The notes: generated by a model not told the origin, from the letters alone. 64,000 nt of DNA from an uncultured Lachnospira sp. (GCA_910587485.1 CAJUKN010000004.1:138920-202919), one strand, 5' to 3'. Positions 17,424 to 26,056 are shown, numbered from the stretch's first letter. Program-made: numbers and translations.

Positions 17424-18964
17424 ATCACCCCTAAATGATTTCTATAAGAAATCGCTTCACTGATATGACTGGTCTGAATTTCACTGCTGTCTGCAATATC
17501 TGCAATCGTTCTTGCAACTTTCAGTATTTTATTATAACCCCTAGCCGTTAAATTGAGCTTATTATATGCTTTTTCTAATAATTGCTTTTCCTTTGTTCCT
17601 AATATACAATATTTTTTAATATCACTAACTTCCATTTGAGAATTAAAATAAATAGAACATTCTTTAAATCGTCTTTGCTGTATAGCATGTACTCTTTCTA
17701 CAATCCCTCTCATATGTTTTGTTGTGTAAATATTTTTTTTAGAAATCATTTCCTCCTCACTTAAATCTTTAAAATCAATTGTTTCAAAATGGACATTCAT
17801 ATCAAATCGGTCCCATATTGGCTGACTAATACGACCTAAAAACCTTGCTATATCACGTTCTGAACAGTTACACCTTTTTCTATCTGGATAATAACCGCAG
17901 CGGCATGGATTAATAGCAGCTACAAGCATAAAATCAGATGGATATACATATTCTCTTGAAAGTCTTACTAACCGTATTGCTTTATCTTCTAATGGCTGTC
18001 TTAATGACTCTAAAATACAGGCGGGAAACTCTGTCAATTCATCTAAAAATAATACACCTGATGAGGCAAGCGTTATCTCGCCGGGCTTTGGAAAAGCACC
18101 GCCTCCTAAAAATGCTGTTTTTGTAATACTATGGTGAGGACTTCTAAACGGTCTTTTTTTTATGAAAGAATTTTTTGAAAGACAACCAGCTATACTATAA
18201 ATTTTTGTAATTTGTAGTGCTTCTTCATATGTTAGTTCAGGAAGTATACCAGAAATCCGCTTTGCAAACATTGTCTTTCCACTGCCCGGCGCGCCAACAT
18301 AAAGCAAATTGTGCATACCAGCAGCAGCCACTAACGTAGCTCGCTTTGCTACCATTTGCCCTTGAATATCCTTAAAATCTAAATAAGTGTCATCAAAGGC
18401 AGCAAAAATAGAATGATGTTCCCCCACTACATTATTAATCCTATCGGGAAATATACCATTATTTAAAAAAGAAAGTAATTCTTTTAAATTTTTTACGCCA
18501 TATGTAGATATTCCCCTTATCAATTTTGCCTCATGTAAATTATCTACAGGAACAATACATATAGAATATCCCTTTTCTTTTGCGGCAATTACACTAGAAA
18601 GCACGCCACTGACAGCATTGACAGAACCATCAAGACTCAACTCTCCAACAATAACTATATCTTTTAATTTATCATTATTAATATATCCATTTGCCGCAAG
18701 AATCCCTACAGCAATTGGTAAATCAAACCCTGTTCCTGCTTTTTTTACATCAGCAGGAGAAATATTGACAAGGATGCGTTGTGGTCTTAACTCATATCCA
18801 CTGTTCTTAATAGATACACGAACGCGCTCTTTTGCTTCTCTGACCTGTGCTGCCAGATAACCGCTCATCTCAAAAAATGGCAGACCATCTCCTGAATCAA
18901 TTTCTACACTGACCACTAGCGCATCTAAACCAAAAATAGTTGTGCTAAAAACTTCACTATACAT
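17420..18964 (-). CDS. comM: YifB/ComM family Mg-chelatase-like AAA+ ATPase
   Basis: 514 residues. The N-terminal Lon-protease-like fold carries 'SGYLAAQVREAKERVRVSIK' and 'RILVNISPADVKKAGTGFDL'. The AAA+ module has Walker A 'VGAPGSGKTMFAKRI' and Walker B 'GVLFLDELTEF', and a Cys cluster 'INPCRCGYYPDRKRCNCS'. ComM is a hexameric helicase that promotes branch migration of integrating DNA in naturally transformable Gram-negatives; the role in Firmicutes is less studied. It is cotranscribed with dprA, which supports a job in DNA uptake or recombination. Confidence 0.95.
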   Translation of the reverse strand: MYSEVFSTTIFGLDALVVSVEIDSGDGLPFFEMSGYLAAQVREAKERVRVSIKNSGYELRPQRILVNISPADVKKAGTGFDLPIAVGILAANGYINNDKLKDIVIVGELSLDGSVNAVSGVLSSVIAAKEKGYSICIVPVDNLHEAKLIRGISTYGVKNLKELLSFLNNGIFPDRINNVVGEHHSIFAAFDDTYLDFKDIQGQMVAKRATLVAAAGMHNLLYVGAPGSGKTMFAKRISGILPELTYEEALQITKIYSIAGCLSKNSFIKKRPFRSPHHSITKTAFLGGGAFPKPGEITLASSGVLFLDELTEFPACILESLRQPLEDKAIRLVRLSREYVYPSDFMLVAAINPCRCGYYPDRKRCNCSERDIARFLGRISQPIWDRFDMNVHFETIDFKDLSEEEMISKKNIYTTKHMRGIVERVHAIQQRRFKECSIYFNSQMEVSDIKKYCILGTKEKQLLEKAYNKLNLTARGYNKILKVARTIADIADSSEIQTSHISEAISYRNHLGVM

Positions 18965-19140
18965 TCTCCTCCATTCTAGGAGAACAATCAGATTAATAGA
19001 ATACTATATTTTTTATATATTTTATTGTATAGATATATTATCATAACTATTATTATATTTCAATAAAAATTTTTTATTTTTACTATCCTGAAAACAAATC
19101 AAAATATATATTACTTTGTCTAATATAAACTGTCTCAACT

Positions 19141-19176
19141 AAAAAAATCTAATTAAGGGTGGAATTTTTCCACCCT
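19141..19176 (-). terminator. Rho-independent terminator after the 19.2-20.3 kb gene
   Basis: A 9-bp hairpin (arms AGGGTGGAA and TTCCACCCT with a TTT loop, 19156-19176) stands just after the stop of the anchored hypothetical gene. On the minus strand it is followed within 8 bases by seven T (19141-19147). Confidence 0.8.
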
Positions 19177-19185
19177 CATAAAAAA

Positions 19186-20289
19186 CTAACAATCCTTTAC
19201 ATCATACATATCACTTTTACTTTCAACACACCTCTTATACATATCATCATACTGTATTGAACATATATAATCTTTTTTATAATTGTCTGTAATAATGTAA
19301 ACCTCACCATCAAATGTCTTATATAGTTGTGTAAATTCAAAACCAAAATATACTTTATTGCTCTCCTCTTCATTGACAATATCTGCTTCACATAAAATAT
19401 ACAAAAAATTATTATTTAGTCCTTCTGCTGTATTTTTACGACTAAGAAATTTAGCCCCTATAACCGATACATTTTCTGCATATTCATTATTGGGCATATA
19501 AAGATAATCGTTGTGTCCAGTTGCCTTATACATCATTCGGAATGTTGTGTCTTTTGTCATATCAACAATCGCTTCTTCACACATCGTTTTCAATAAATCC
19601 AGCTTATTTTTATCTATATCTAAAACATCAGTCACATATGTGCTTAGCTTGTCCGCCTTATATTTTTGTTCGGTCTTATCTGTTATAAATCCATGTTTTC
19701 CCAATGTTTCAATATCGGCATCACACCGAACTGTAATAACATCATCTTTCGTGATGCCTGTTGATTTATCAACAGAAAATGATAATGTAGACAAATAAGC
19801 ATCCTGCCAATTATTTTGAACAACTGCATAAGCCTGTGGGCTGATGCCAGCAAATGTAACTTCTATCATAGAAAAGATATCAATATTTTGACCTTCGTTA
19901 ATTCCTTTTGCTTTGACAGAAAACTGCTTGCTTCCCAATTTTATTTTTGCATTTTTTACAAGCTCTTCTGAATATTCTAGTTTAACAAGTACCTTGTCCC
20001 CATTTGACAGCATATTGGGATTGTCAATATGGACTTTTATACTTTCGGATATATCTTTATATAATTTTAATTGTTCTAAATCCTTTTCATCGCCTGCCAT
20101 ATCCACATACAATTTTTCACGATTAATTTGGCAATTTGCTGTCGCATATCCATTCGCGCCCATATATTCAATAGTTATATAATCTTTCATATCAATATTA
20201 CTTTTTCCTACTACCAAAAAAGCAATTATCAATAGAACACTAATACATACTACTCCTAAACTTATCCATTTTATTGTTTTGTTTTTCAT
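19186..20289 (-). CDS. Membrane-anchored extracytoplasmic protein of unknown function
   Basis: 367 residues. An N-terminal membrane helix (about residues 7-27, WISLGVVCISVLLIIAFLVV) is followed by a large outside region of predicted beta character. Two segments resemble immunoglobulin-like or DUF4352/bacterial surface modules: 'YITIEYMGANGYATANCQIN' and 'IEVTFAGISPQAYAVVQNNW', each followed by a 'D.I.VK/VRCDAD' strand. No catalytic motif was recognised. Proteins with 'GYNGYGTA'-like repeats occur widely in Lachnospiraceae membranes, so this is probably a conserved surface protein of that family. It has its own terminator and stands between comM and sigK. Confidence 0.6.
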   Translation of the reverse strand: MKNKTIKWISLGVVCISVLLIIAFLVVGKSNIDMKDYITIEYMGANGYATANCQINREKLYVDMAGDEKDLEQLKLYKDISESIKVHIDNPNMLSNGDKVLVKLEYSEELVKNAKIKLGSKQFSVKAKGINEGQNIDIFSMIEVTFAGISPQAYAVVQNNWQDAYLSTLSFSVDKSTGITKDDVITVRCDADIETLGKHGFITDKTEQKYKADKLSTYVTDVLDIDKNKLDLLKTMCEEAIVDMTKDTTFRMMYKATGHNDYLYMPNNEYAENVSVIGAKFLSRKNTAEGLNNNFLYILCEADIVNEEESNKVYFGFEFTQLYKTFDGEVYIITDNYKKDYICSIQYDDMYKRCVESKSDMYDVKDC

Positions 20290-20409
20290 AAACGACCTCT
20301 TGAATAACGATTTTTCCTTACAAATATATCAATTTGTAGGAAGCTGCCGATATATCCAAACGACAGCTTTTTGTAATCAAGCAGATATTTACTATCCACT
20401 TTACTACTT

Positions 20410-21042
20410 TTAGAGATTATTGTTATCCAATAAATGTTTTAGCTTCTCTAGCGCACGCTTTTCAATTCTACTGACATAGCTTCGACTAATCCCCATATCT
20501 TTGGCTATCTCATTTTGTGTCTTTTCATTATAATTAAAAAGCCCATATCGGTTAATAATGATATTATATTCTCGATATGTCAAAACATTTTGGATATATT
20601 TTTTGATTATTTTTATTCGTTCTAAATTAATATAATCTTCTACTATATCGGGCTCTTCATCGCTAATAATCTCAATAATACTAATTTCATTTCCCTCTTT
20701 ATCTGTTCCTATTGGCTCATAAAGTGATACTTCTCTTGATTTCTTTTTCTCTGTACGCAACAGCATAAGAAGTTCATTGTCAATACATTTCGCTGCATAG
20801 GTTGCCAAACGTATTCCCTTTTCAGGCTTATATGAATTAATTGCTTTTATTAATCCAATAGTACCTACTGATATCAAATCTTGTATATCACGTTCTGGTG
20901 AAGCATATTTTTTTGTCATATGTGCTACCAATCTCATGTTCTTCTCAATCAGCAAATTTCTTGCCTGCAAGTCTCCTCTCCGGCATTTTTTCAGCATTAT
21001 CTCCTCTTCTTGTGCAGACAATGGTTTTTCAAAACTTTTCAA
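20410..21042 (-). CDS. sigK: Late mother-cell sporulation sigma factor SigK (no pro-sequence)
   Basis: About 210 residues with sigma-70 regions 2 and 4: 'LVAHMTKKYASPERDIQDLI' then 'GTIGLIKAINSYKPEKGIRL', the SigE/SigK-specific 'VSLYEPIGTDKEGNEISIIE', and the closing 'KTQNEIAKDMGISRSYVSRI'. SigK directs late coat and lysis genes in the mother cell. The frame opens with an ATG at 21063, but a GGAG sits 9 bases before a TTG at 21042, giving MKSFEKPLSAQEEE. Either start leaves no room for the hydrophobic pro-sequence of Bacillus pro-SigK. The gene is unbroken, with no skin-type insertion. A hairpin without a T-run lies after it (20341-20369). Confidence 0.88.
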   Translation of the reverse strand: MKSFEKPLSAQEEEIMLKKCRRGDLQARNLLIEKNMRLVAHMTKKYASPERDIQDLISVGTIGLIKAINSYKPEKGIRLATYAAKCIDNELLMLLRTEKKKSREVSLYEPIGTDKEGNEISIIEIISDEEPDIVEDYINLERIKIIKKYIQNVLTYREYNIIINRYGLFNYNEKTQNEIAKDMGISRSYVSRIEKRALEKLKHLLDNNNL

Positions 21043-21150
21043 AGAAAGGCACTCCAGACACATATTTATATATATTATGTATCCTAGTGCCTTTTATTGC
21101 CTTTCCAAAATTATTTATTTGTGCGAGTAATGAGACAAATTGAACTGCTT

Positions 21151-22410
21151 TTAAATATCTTCTTCTTTTCTTCTAAGTATATCATAATCATTTAATTCCA
21201 TTCCAACATCAATATATAATTGCTGCTTTGGATGTGGTGCGCTTTCCATAGCAATGCCCTTTTCATCAACAATTTTCCTTACGGTTACTGTTAAATTTTC
21301 ACCATTTGTTCTCATCACTTCTATTTCTTCACCAACGCTAAATTTATTACGCTGTTCAATATGATACAAGCCTTCACTATTTTTTCCATCAACAATCCCC
21401 AAATAAGTATACTCCTTAATATAGGTGTTTGTATCATAAATCTGTGTATTTTCATTTGGCTTTCCAAAAAAGAAACCTGTTGTATATTGTCTGTAGGTAC
21501 ATTTTCTAATCTCCGACTTATAAAAATCAAGATTACTCCTATACAAGTCTTCACTTTTAAGGAAGTCTTCGATAGCCATCTTATAAGTTCTGGCAACTGT
21601 AGCTACATAAAGAGCAGTCTTCATTCGACCTTCAATTTTAAAGCTGTCAATTCCTGCCTTGATTAACTCAGGGATATGTTCTATCATACACAAATCTTTT
21701 GAGTTAAAAATATATGTCCCTCTCTCGTTTTCATAAATTGGCATATATTCTCCCGGTCTTTGTTCCTCGACAACTGCATATTTCCACCTGCAAGGGTGCG
21801 TACATGCGCCTCTGTTGGCATCTTGACCAGCCATAAAACTGCTCAGCAGACATCTTCCAGAATACGATATACACATCGCTCCATGTATAAATGTCTCTAT
21901 TTCCATCTTCTCATCAATATGTTCTCGAATTTGCCTAATCTCTTCAAGGGAAAGTTCTCTTGCAGTCACTACCCTTCTTGCACCTTGTTCCCACCAAAAT
22001 TGATACGTCATATAATTGGTATTGTTTGCCTGTGTGCTAATATGAATATCCACTTCTGGCCATACTTTTTTTGCAATTTTAAACATACCCGGGTCTGAAA
22101 TAATCAGTGCATCAGGCACTGCCTTCTTTAATTCTTCAAAATAAATGCCTGCCCCCTCTAAATCATAATTATGCGCAAGTATATTTGCAGTAACATAAAC
22201 TTTGCACTGATATTGATGGGCAAATTTTACCCCTTCACATATATCATTTAATGTAAAATTTTTTGCCTTTGCCCGCAATCCAAATGCCTCGCCGCCAATA
22301 TACACTGCATCAGCACCATACATGACAGCAACTTTTAACACCTCAAGATTGCTTGCTGGAACTAACAACTCAATCTTTCTGCCATTATATACATGTTCTG
22401 CTCTATTCAT
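21151..22410 (-). CDS. trhP: Peptidase-U32-family tRNA hydroxylation protein (TrhP2/YrrO-like)
   Basis: 419 residues, the length of YrrO (TrhP2) rather than of the shorter YrrN. The N-terminus 'IELLVPASNLEVLKVAVMYG' and 'GADAVYIGGEAFGLRAKAKN' define the U32 family. The conserved cysteines are in 'CISYSGRCLLSSF', 'GACTHPCRWKY' and nearby, consistent with iron-sulfur binding. TrhP-type proteins hydroxylate U34 of tRNAs to ho5U using prephenate-derived chemistry. The adjacent O-methyltransferase (TrmR-like) makes mo5U from ho5U, so the two genes form one pathway. Despite the name, protease activity is not expected. Confidence 0.85.
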   Translation of the reverse strand: MNRAEHVYNGRKIELLVPASNLEVLKVAVMYGADAVYIGGEAFGLRAKAKNFTLNDICEGVKFAHQYQCKVYVTANILAHNYDLEGAGIYFEELKKAVPDALIISDPGMFKIAKKVWPEVDIHISTQANNTNYMTYQFWWEQGARRVVTARELSLEEIRQIREHIDEKMEIETFIHGAMCISYSGRCLLSSFMAGQDANRGACTHPCRWKYAVVEEQRPGEYMPIYENERGTYIFNSKDLCMIEHIPELIKAGIDSFKIEGRMKTALYVATVARTYKMAIEDFLKSEDLYRSNLDFYKSEIRKCTYRQYTTGFFFGKPNENTQIYDTNTYIKEYTYLGIVDGKNSEGLYHIEQRNKFSVGEEIEVMRTNGENLTVTVRKIVDEKGIAMESAPHPKQQLYIDVGMELNDYDILRRKEEDI

Positions 22411-22501
22411 AACCTAATAACAAGCACAAAATACTGCCTTTAACAGCAGAACGTGCTATACCCCTTTCTTACCTTATAGGAAAGTTTAATCATTGTAAAA
22501 A

Positions 22502-23143
22502 TTATTGTTTCACACTTAATGTAATTCCATCACCTATTGGAACAATTGATGTTACAACTTCTTTTGAATGTGTAAGCATATATAAATATTCTCTCATTCG
22601 CTCATGGATGGTTCTATTTCTTCTAGTAATGCTATATTTTGATTGTATAATTTCACCTTCTTGCAGTACATTATCCGAAATCAACAAACCACCTTTTGGC
22701 ATCTTTTTTATAATTTCTGTAAAATAATAGAGATACTGTCCCTTTGCTGCATCGATGAAAACAAAATCATATTCTTCATTTAATGTTTTAAGAACGTCCA
22801 TTGCATCACCCTCAATCAGTGTGATAACTTCTTCTTTGCCTGCTCTTTTAAAATTATTTCTGGCAACAGGTATTCTTTTATCATAATTTTCAATGGTAGT
22901 GATGGTGCAATGCTTTGGCATATGTTCACTCATAAGAATAGATGAGTAACCTACTGCTGTTCCAACTTCAAGTATTTTTGAAGGCTGTTTTAATGCTAAA
23001 AGGACTTTTAGTAGATTCCCCATCTCTTTTCTAATAATAGGCACATTATCAGCTAATGCCTCTTTTTCAATCAAATTACATATATCTGAATTACCCATGT
23101 CTAACGAATTGATATAAGACACAATTCTTGGTTCTACTATCAT
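22502..23143 (-). CDS. trmR: tRNA 5-hydroxyuridine O-methyltransferase (TrmR/YrrM-like)
   Basis: 213 residues, class I SAM-dependent methyltransferase of the catechol-O-methyltransferase type. Motif I is 'ILEVGTAVGYSSILMSE', motif II 'TTIENYDKR', and the metal-binding 'YDFVFIDAAKGQYLYYF' and 'GGLLISDNVLQEGEI' follow. In Bacillus YrrM (TrmR) methylates ho5U34 to mo5U34. The neighbouring U32 gene (TrhP-like) supplies the substrate, and the order mltG-yrrM-yrrO is that of Bacillus. Length and motifs seem complete. Confidence 0.9.
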   Translation of the reverse strand: MIVEPRIVSYINSLDMGNSDICNLIEKEALADNVPIIRKEMGNLLKVLLALKQPSKILEVGTAVGYSSILMSEHMPKHCTITTIENYDKRIPVARNNFKRAGKEEVITLIEGDAMDVLKTLNEEYDFVFIDAAKGQYLYYFTEIIKKMPKGGLLISDNVLQEGEIIQSKYSITRRNRTIHERMREYLYMLTHSKEVVTSIVPIGDGITLSVKQ

Positions 23144-23158
23144 ATCTTATCATTCCTA

Positions 23159-23539
23159 TTATTCATTTTCTTCTGAAGCTTCTGAACACATTATTTGAAA
23201 CATCTCTGAAGGTTTCATTCCCGTATTCAAATTGTATGTTCCACCTACAAATTTATCTTTATAGTCGGACAGTATAATCTGAAAATATATGATTTGCTCA
23301 TCTTCAGCAAGTCCTAAATTATAAAGCTGTTTTGCAAGCGCTTTAGGTGCCACTTTATCCTCAATCGTAATCTCAACTTCTCTGGCATTTTCTGATGTAC
23401 TTACAGCCTTTTCATCAAATATATTGCGACCAAAAGAATAGCCTGTCGTTGCCACAGAAAATATAATCCATGTTCCCAACACAATAATAACTGCATTGAG
23501 TGATATTGACACAATCATTCTTACACTCTTGTTATTCAT
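23159..23539 (-). CDS. MltG-like stub: membrane helix plus LysM-like domain only
   Basis: 126 residues. A membrane helix (about residues 7-30) is followed by one domain with 'APKALAKQLYNLGLAEDEQI' and 'VGGTYNLNTGMKPSEMFQIM'. This matches the N-terminal LysM-like part of endolytic transglycosylase MltG (YrrL, about 360 residues). The catalytic YceG domain is absent and the stop codon is clean. The position, between the YlbF-like gene and trmR, is where full yrrL stands in Bacillus. It may be a reduced, non-catalytic relative that binds glycan strands or the divisome. Confidence 0.75.
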   Translation of the reverse strand: MNNKSVRMIVSISLNAVIIVLGTWIIFSVATTGYSFGRNIFDEKAVSTSENAREVEITIEDKVAPKALAKQLYNLGLAEDEQIIYFQIILSDYKDKFVGGTYNLNTGMKPSEMFQIMCSEASEENE

Positions 23540-23562
23540 AACTCTTTATTTCCTTCTGTCCA

Positions 23563-23907
23563 TCAATCCTTTAGAAAGTCCATATCAAAATCAAGACAGC
23601 CAAAAAGTGATATACAAATCTCTTGCATCATACGACATAGACACATTTCAGCAGACAAATATCGGTCTACTTGAGGCTGTCTGCGTACATCTTTAAATCG
23701 TTCATTAAGATTTAATGTCTCATTGATAACATCACCAGTCTCATCCGAATACTGATACATAAAATTTAACTTTCTAAACTCATCTACAGCTCTCTTTAAA
23801 TCGGGCTGTCTTTTCATATAATCTTCAAGGGACTTATATTCTTTATACTCTGGACTTTCCAATATAGCAATTTTTAATTGTTCTGTAAGTTCCTCTACTC
23901 TGTTCAT
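23563..23907 (-). CDS. YlbF/YmcA family protein
   Basis: About 114 residues, all helical: 'MNRVEELTEQLKIAILESPEY' opening, then 'MKRQPDLKRAVDEFRKLNFM', and 'ERFKDVRRQPQVDRYLSAEM'. This pattern is the YlbF/YmcA (com_ylbF) fold. Bacillus relatives YlbF, YmcA and YaaT form a complex with RNase Y that guides mRNA maturation. A second RNA gene, RNase J, lies 50 bases upstream, which supports an RNA-processing role. The frame opens 12 codons earlier, but GAAAGGA just before the ATG at 23907 decides the start. The C-terminus is Cys/Phe-rich (CLCRMM...LFGCLD). Confidence 0.8.
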   Translation of the reverse strand: MNRVEELTEQLKIAILESPEYKEYKSLEDYMKRQPDLKRAVDEFRKLNFMYQYSDETGDVINETLNLNERFKDVRRQPQVDRYLSAEMCLCRMMQEICISLFGCLDFDMDFLKD

Positions 23908-23956
23908 AACATTCCTTTCATCAATGAATACCAAACAACACATTATAAATTATCTA

Positions 23957-25627
23957 TTATAATTGTGTCTCCATAATAATTGGAAGAATCACTGGATTTC
24001 TCTTCATCTTCTTCCATAAATATTCACTTAAATCATCTCTAATTGTATTTTTAATTTTGCTCCAATCGCTAATATTTTTGTCCATACACAGTTGCACAGA
24101 ATCCTCCACAATAGCTTTTGCCTCATCAAGCAATTCTTCAGCCTCTCTTACATAAACAAATCCTCTTGTCACAATATCGGGTCCTGCAACAAGTTGTCCA
24201 CTATACTTTTCTAATGTCAAAACAACAATAATAATTCCATTTTCAGCAAGATTTTGCCTATCTCTTAGAACAATATTGCCCACATCGCCAACACCAAGTC
24301 CATCTACAAGAATGGAGCCTGTAGGAACTTTATCTGTAATTTCACCTTTATCTTGTGATAGTTGTATCACATCTCCAGATTTGGCTATAATAACATTTTC
24401 TTTATCATAACCCAAAGACATAACAATTTCTTTTTGAGCCACTAAATGTCGATACTCACCATGCACTGGTATTGCATATTTTGGTTTGGTAAGCGCATAG
24501 ACAAGTTTAATTTCCTCCTGACATGCATGTCCCGAAACATGGGTGTCTTGAAAGATTACTTTAGCTCCTTTCATACCAAGCTCGTTAATCACTTTGGCAA
24601 CTGATTTTTCATTGCCCGGTATTGGCGTAGACGAAAATACAACAGTATCACCCGGCATAATGGATACCTTTCGGTGAAGATTTGCCGCCATTCTTGAAAG
24701 AGCTGCCATGGATTCACCTTGACTGCCAGTTGTAATAAGAACAATCTGTTCTGGTGTGTAATCCTTCATAGCCTCTGTATCTATCAGTACACCTTCAGGA
24801 ATTTTGAGGTATTCGAGGTTTTCAGCAACCTCAATAATATTTACCATACTGCGTCCTTCAACACACACTTTTCTTCCATATGCCACTGCTGAATTAATAA
24901 TCTGTTGAACTCTATCCACATTAGAAGCAAATGTCGCAATGATTAATCGACTATTTTTATTATCAGAAAAAATCTTGTCAAATGTTGCTCCTACCGTCCT
25001 TTCAGACATCGTAAAACCAGCCCTCAACGCATTTGTACTGTCACACATAAGGGCAAGAACACCTTTTCTTCCCAGCTCACCAAATCGTTGAAGGTCTATT
25101 GGCTCCCCATATACTGGTGTATAATCCACTTTAAAATCGCCCGTGTGCATAACAATTCCTGCGGGTGTAAATATTGCCAATGCAGCAGCATCGGCAATAC
25201 TGTGATTTGTTCTTATAAATTCTACGCGCATCTGTCCTAAGTTAATAGATTGTCCATACTTTACAACCTTACGCTTTACGGTCTTAAGCATACCATGTTC
25301 TTTTAACTTAGACTCTATCAGTCCCATTGTCAGCTTTGTTGCATAAATTGGTACATTAATCTCTTTAAACACATATGGAATAGCTCCTATATGGTCTTCA
25401 TGACCATGTGTTATTACAAATCCTTTTACTTTTTCTATATTTTCTTTTAGAAAAGTAATATCTGGAATAACAAGGTCTATTCCTAACATCTCCTCCTCTG
25501 GGAATGATAAACCGCAATCAATAACGACAATATTATCATCATATTGAACTGCTGTAATATTCATTCCAATCTGTTCAAGACCTCCCAATGGAATAATCTT
25601 AACACAATCGTTATTGCTATTCTTCAT
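23957..25627 (-). CDS. rnj: Ribonuclease J
   Basis: About 556 residues. The metallo-beta-lactamase core contains 'VITHGHEDHIGAIPYVF' (the HxHxDH zinc motif) and 'MHTGDFKVDYTPV'; the beta-CASP insert follows, with 'CDSTNALRAGFTMSERTVG' and 'FASNVDRVQQIINSAV'. The RNase J-specific 'VSGHACQEEIKLV' and 'IPVHGEYRHL' are present. RNase J has endonuclease and 5'-3' exonuclease activity in mRNA decay and rRNA maturation. AAAGGA lies 5 bases before the ATG at 25627; the ATG two codons earlier would overlap that site. It precedes the YlbF-like gene. Confidence 0.96.
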   Translation of the reverse strand: MKNSNNDCVKIIPLGGLEQIGMNITAVQYDDNIVVIDCGLSFPEEEMLGIDLVIPDITFLKENIEKVKGFVITHGHEDHIGAIPYVFKEINVPIYATKLTMGLIESKLKEHGMLKTVKRKVVKYGQSINLGQMRVEFIRTNHSIADAAALAIFTPAGIVMHTGDFKVDYTPVYGEPIDLQRFGELGRKGVLALMCDSTNALRAGFTMSERTVGATFDKIFSDNKNSRLIIATFASNVDRVQQIINSAVAYGRKVCVEGRSMVNIIEVAENLEYLKIPEGVLIDTEAMKDYTPEQIVLITTGSQGESMAALSRMAANLHRKVSIMPGDTVVFSSTPIPGNEKSVAKVINELGMKGAKVIFQDTHVSGHACQEEIKLVYALTKPKYAIPVHGEYRHLVAQKEIVMSLGYDKENVIIAKSGDVIQLSQDKGEITDKVPTGSILVDGLGVGDVGNIVLRDRQNLAENGIIIVVLTLEKYSGQLVAGPDIVTRGFVYVREAEELLDEAKAIVEDSVQLCMDKNISDWSKIKNTIRDDLSEYLWKKMKRNPVILPIIMETQL

Positions 25628-25728
25628 ACCCATCCTTTCATGTCATAAGCAACTTAACAACTGCTTATTTTTATTTTATATTATAAATACATAGCGCAAA
25701 AATACTCTATTTATTTTATTAAAATTTT

Positions 25729-25980
25729 TTATACTTCCGAATCTTCTAATAACTCTTCAAATATTTTCCCTATGCTATCTAGTTCTTCATCACTCTCAAC
25801 AAACTCATAAACTGCTTCTTTATCTTCTTCCTTTGATAAATCTTTTAATATATAACAATCTGTCTCATCATTTTCTGATTCTGCCACCAACAGATAATGA
25901 ATACCATTAATTTTCGTTTCCTCTAATACAAAAAACGCAAGTATCTCCCCATCGTCTGAAGTAAATTCCAAACTTTTCAT
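25729..25980 (-). CDS. DUF1292 family protein (YrzB-like)
   Basis: About 83 residues, strongly acidic, with 'FTSDDGEILAFFVLEETKIN' then 'YLLVAESENDETDCYILKDL'. This is the DUF1292 pattern; in Bacillus yrzB stands between yrrK (ruvX) and mltG. Its role is unknown. The frame opens four codons upstream, but GAGG just before the second Met (25980) decides the start. Two repeated elements found elsewhere in the window lie directly upstream (25987-26055). Confidence 0.85.
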   Translation of the reverse strand: MKSLEFTSDDGEILAFFVLEETKINGIHYLLVAESENDETDCYILKDLSKEEDKEAVYEFVESDEELDSIGKIFEELLEDSEV

Positions 25981-25986
25981 AATTTT

Positions 25987-26016
25987 CCTCATTTCTACGC
26001 TGCTTTATTGCACAAA
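25987..26016 (-). repeat. Repeated 5'-leader element A, copy 1 (DUF1292 leader)
   Basis: The sense strand reads TTTTGTGCAATAAAGCAGCG and then TAGAAATGAGG, ending at the ribosome site of the DUF1292 gene. The same sequence, with small changes, stands before the gene at 43656 (43664-43694), and a shortened form before yajC (47860-47887). Leaders that match between unrelated genes are unusual. Confidence 0.55.
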
Positions 26017-26055
26017 ATAGAATCCTCGCAAAGCACGGATTCTATGGTTTTCAAT
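26017..26055 (-). terminator. Hairpin between ruvX and DUF1292 (repeated element C, copy 1)
   Basis: A 9-bp perfect stem (ATAGAATCC/GGATTCTAT, 26017-26045) with an 11-base loop follows the ruvX stop codon. On the minus strand it runs into TTTTGTG, a short T-run, so it may be a weak terminator or attenuator. The 39-base segment matches 48020-48058 at 29 of 39 positions. Confidence 0.5.
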
Positions 26056-26056
26056 C

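Noticed and set aside
21151..22410. Collagenase-like protease (peptidase U32 annotation)
   Set aside because: The gene lies beside TrmR in the order of Bacillus yrrM-yrrO and carries the Cys cluster of the tRNA hydroxylation proteins; protease activity is not supported.
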